From the NCBI GenBank assembly GCA_019931245.1, contig JAINDL010000019.1, positions 1-64,000 of the forward strand: 64,000 bases of DNA. Reading direction: 5' to 3'. A model generated the notes under the pieces. The model was not told the DNA's origin. It searched no databases and was given only the letters and a program-made list of their open reading frames with translations. Source of the DNA: Bryobacteraceae bacterium CoA2 C42 (GTDB taxonomy: Bacteria; Acidobacteriota; Terriglobia; Bryobacterales; Bryobacteraceae). This document shows, piece after piece, positions 62,088-64,000 of this stretch. Made by a program: the position numbers and the translations under genes. Each line of letters starts with the position of its first letter. Within the stretch, counting starts at the first letter, position 1.

Positions 62088-62756
62088 ATGACGGATACTC
62101 TGCGGGAACGATGGGACGAGGTACAGACGCGGATCGCCGCGGCCTGCGCCAGAGCGGGACGGCGCGAGAGCGAGGTGCTGCTGCTGGCGGTGACCAAGGT
62201 CTTTCCGGCGAGCGTCATCGAAGAGGCCTACGCGCTGGGGATGCGCGAGTTCGGCGAGAACTACGTACAGGAGTTTGAAGGCAAGCGGCCGCTGCTGCCG
62301 CCGCTCGCGGGGGCGCGGTTTCACCTGATCGGCCATCTGCAGTCGAACAAATCGAAGAAGGCCGCCGAGCTGTTCGATGTGGTGCAGACGGTGGATTCGG
62401 CCAAGCTGGCGCGGCGGCTCGACGAGTGCGGCAAGCCGATGGAAGTGATGATTGAAGTGAAGCTGTCGGAGGAGGACGCCAAGCACGGCTGCGACCCCGC
62501 GGCGCTGCCGGCGCTGGTGGAGGCGATCCGCGCCTGCCCCCATCTGCGGCTGACCGGGCTGATGACGATGCCTCCGTGGGACGAGGACGCCGAGCGGTCG
62601 CGGCCTTATTTTGCGCGGCTGCGGGAGCTGGCGGCGGCGCACGGGCTGCCGCGGCTCTCGATGGGGATGTCGAACGATCTCGAAGTGGCGATTGCGGAGG
62701 GTTCGACGATCGTGCGGGTGGGCACGGCGCTGTTCGGGCGCCGGAAGAAGCCGTGA
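62088..62756 (+). CDS. YggS/PROSC-type pyridoxal-phosphate homeostasis protein
   Basis: 222 residues from the ATG at 62088. The PLP lysine is in LLAVTKVFP (K about residue 37). EFGENYVQEF, FHLIGHLQSNK and GMSNDLEVAIAEGSTIVRVG are family marks. It handles free PLP and amino-acid balance rather than catalysis. It overlaps the glycosyltransferase start by four bases. Confidence 0.92.
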   Translation: MTDTLRERWDEVQTRIAAACARAGRRESEVLLLAVTKVFPASVIEEAYALGMREFGENYVQEFEGKRPLLPPLAGARFHLIGHLQSNKSKKAAELFDVVQTVDSAKLARRLDECGKPMEVMIEVKLSEEDAKHGCDPAALPALVEAIRACPHLRLTGLMTMPPWDEDAERSRPYFARLRELAAAHGLPRLSMGMSNDLEVAIAEGSTIVRVGTALFGRRKKP

Positions 62757-63784
62757 CGGTTGGCTACTTTGCGCCGCTGCCGCCGGCGCGGAGCGGGGTG
62801 GCGGATTATGCGGCGGACCTGCTGCCGCTGCTGCCGGCGCGAGTGAACGCGCCGGGCGATGTGAACCTGTATCACATCGGCAACAATCAACTGCACCGCG
62901 ACATCTACGCGCGGGCGCTGCGGGAGCCGGGGGTGGTGGTGCTGCACGATGCGGTGCTGCACCATTTCTTTCTGGGTTCGTTGGGCGAGAGCGCTTACCT
63001 AGAAGAGTTTGTCTATAACTACGGGGAGTGGGCGCGGGAGCTGGCGGGGGAGTTGTGGCGGGACCGTTCGCGATCGGCGACCGATCCGCGCTACTTCCGT
63101 TATGGGATGCTGCGGCGGCTGGTGGAGCGTTCGCGGGTCGTGATTGTGCATAACGCGGAGGCGGCGCGGCGGGTGGGGGAGAAGGCGCGGGTGATTCCGC
63201 ACTATTTCAAGCCGCCGGTGCTGCCGGACGGCTGGCGGGTGGAGCGTTGGCGGGCGGAGCGGGGGCTGCGCCCGTCGACGATGCTGTTTGGGGTGATGGG
63301 GTATTTGCGGGAGTCCAAGCGGGTGCTGGGGGTGGTGCGGACGTTCCGGCGGCTGCGGGCGGCGGGGGTGGAGGCGGCAATGGTGTTGGCGGGGGAGATC
63401 GGGTCGACGGATTTAGAGAGGGCGCTCGAGTGGGAGGGGTTGCTGCGGGTGGGGCATATGGGCGAGGAGGAGTTCTGGCTGGTGGCGTCGGCGGTGGATG
63501 TGGTGGTGAATCTGCGGTATCCGGCGAGCGGGGAGACGTCGGGGATTGGGGTGCGGCTGATGGGCATCGGCAAGCCGGTGTTGACGAGCGACGGGGAGGG
63601 GTTGGGGGTGCCGGTGGGTGTGGGGGAGGAGGAGGGGCTGCTGGCGACGATGCGGCTGTTGGCGGCGGCGCCGGCGCGGACGCGGGATTACGGGTTGGTG
63701 CTGCGGGAACGGGTGGGGCGGGAGAATAGCTTGGCGCGGGTGGCGGCGGGGTATGAGGCGGTGCTGCGGGAGGCGGCTGGTTAG
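62753..63784 (+). CDS. GT4-like glycosyltransferase
   Basis: 343 residues from the GTG at 62753. The N-terminal strand-loop YFAPLPPARSGVADYAADLL is typical of GT4 enzymes, as is VVIVHNAEAARRV. The C-terminal Rossmann half has GVMGYLRESKRV, the nucleotide-sugar region ASAVDVVVNLRYPASGETSG with the E-x7-E-like acidic pattern, and GIGKPVLTSDGEG. Product unknown. The coding strand is extremely G-rich in its second half. Confidence 0.8.
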   Translation: MTVGYFAPLPPARSGVADYAADLLPLLPARVNAPGDVNLYHIGNNQLHRDIYARALREPGVVVLHDAVLHHFFLGSLGESAYLEEFVYNYGEWARELAGELWRDRSRSATDPRYFRYGMLRRLVERSRVVIVHNAEAARRVGEKARVIPHYFKPPVLPDGWRVERWRAERGLRPSTMLFGVMGYLRESKRVLGVVRTFRRLRAAGVEAAMVLAGEIGSTDLERALEWEGLLRVGHMGEEEFWLVASAVDVVVNLRYPASGETSGIGVRLMGIGKPVLTSDGEGLGVPVGVGEEEGLLATMRLLAAAPARTRDYGLVLRERVGRENSLARVAAGYEAVLREAAG

Positions 63785-64000
63785 GCGGCGCGCAGGGAGG
63801 CGGCGAGTTCGAAGAACCAGGCGGGCATGGGGCGCTCGAGGTCCCAGTAGATGCTCATCGGCCGGGAGCCGGTGAAGGAGACGAAGCGGAGCGGGCCGAG
63901 ATAGAGAAACGGCTCATCCGGACGGGTGCGCACGAAGAGCAAAAAGCGGGCCTGATTCTGCTGCTGCCGGATGTAGTGCTGGCCTTTGGCCGAGGCGGGC
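63781..64000 (-). CDS. C-terminal end of a DUF3427-type protein, partial
   Basis: Too short for most callers: 73 codons from the right edge to TAA at 63781-63783, with a stop shared with the glycosyltransferase by four bases. It contains GQHYIRQQQ, RFLLFVRTRPDEPFLYLGPL and SRPMSIYWDLERPMPAWFFE (cut to core). This is the end of the DUF3427 region often fused to DEAD/DEAH helicase and PLD-type nuclease domains in defence-related proteins. The start is outside the window. Confidence 0.55.
   Translation of the reverse strand, partial: PASAKGQHYIRQQQNQARFLLFVRTRPDEPFLYLGPLRFVSFTGSRPMSIYWDLERPMPAWFFELAASLRAA

Overview
The window looks like a chromosomal segment of a GC-rich, soil-type Acidobacteriota member, most likely near Bryobacterales/Solibacter. 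The pointers are the 3' end of an Oar-like TonB-dependent receptor, a Tat-exported Gfo/Idh/MocA oxidoreductase, hopanoid tailoring genes (hpnI, hpnJ), receptor-like Ser/Thr kinases, and a split nuo operon next to many membrane and secreted hypotheticals. Taxonomy is inferred from gene content only; I could not run any search.

Layout. 1-6450: receptor tail, an MFS transporter, small lipoproteins and secreted hypotheticals, a 113-bp palindromic (MITE-like) element, a glycosyltransferase-like gene and a Gfo/Idh/MocA oxidoreductase. 6497-18140: a compact type VI secretion (T6SS) island with two tssK paralogues, tssL, tssM, two Ser/Thr kinases (one fused to an FGE/sulfatase-modifying domain) and, on the opposite strand, an unusual tail-anchored Pro-rich protein. 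That protein carries about ten copies of an F-T-x-M-F motif behind what looks like a dead kinase N-lobe. No tssA/B/C/D/E/F/G/H/I/J is present here. 18176-27265: argG, lutABC (lactate oxidation), a DUF3445 haem N-demethylase-like gene, a B12-binding radical SAM protein, and a matB-like ligase with a matC-like permease. 27326-30219: an H-NOX sensor next to a GGDEF-EAL protein, then tRNA-Arg(ACG). 30300-33589: hpnI, two half-size EamA/SMR-type transporters, and hpnJ. 33662-40041: secreted and membrane hypotheticals, a PHP phosphoesterase, a GT39-like membrane protein, a LecA-like domain protein, DUF4288 and ThiS.

40163-53027 is an 11-gene complex I operon, nuoA-C-D-E-F-G-H-J-K-L-M-N with mostly overlapping genes, but nuoB and nuoI are absent from it. 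A strong sigma70-like promoter precedes nuoA. 53040-53320 is a non-coding stretch able to fold into one long irregular hairpin (6S-like shape), a candidate structured RNA. 53308-57636 holds a secreted toroid-type protein, an old-yellow-enzyme-like oxidoreductase and an OFA-type MFS transporter. A B3 metallo-beta-lactamase with Gln at the first metal ligand follows. 58495-62027 is a four-gene operon (PD-(D/E)XK-like protein, membrane protein, DsbA-like thioredoxin, SDR). The window closes with a YggS-type PLP protein, a GT4-like glycosyltransferase and the 3' end of a DUF3427-type protein.

Most interesting for follow-up: the F-T-x-M-F repeat protein with two neighbouring kinases and duplicated TssK; the structured RNA candidate; the incomplete nuo operon; the hpnI-EamA-EamA-hpnJ unit; and the ThiS with residues beyond its Gly-Gly.
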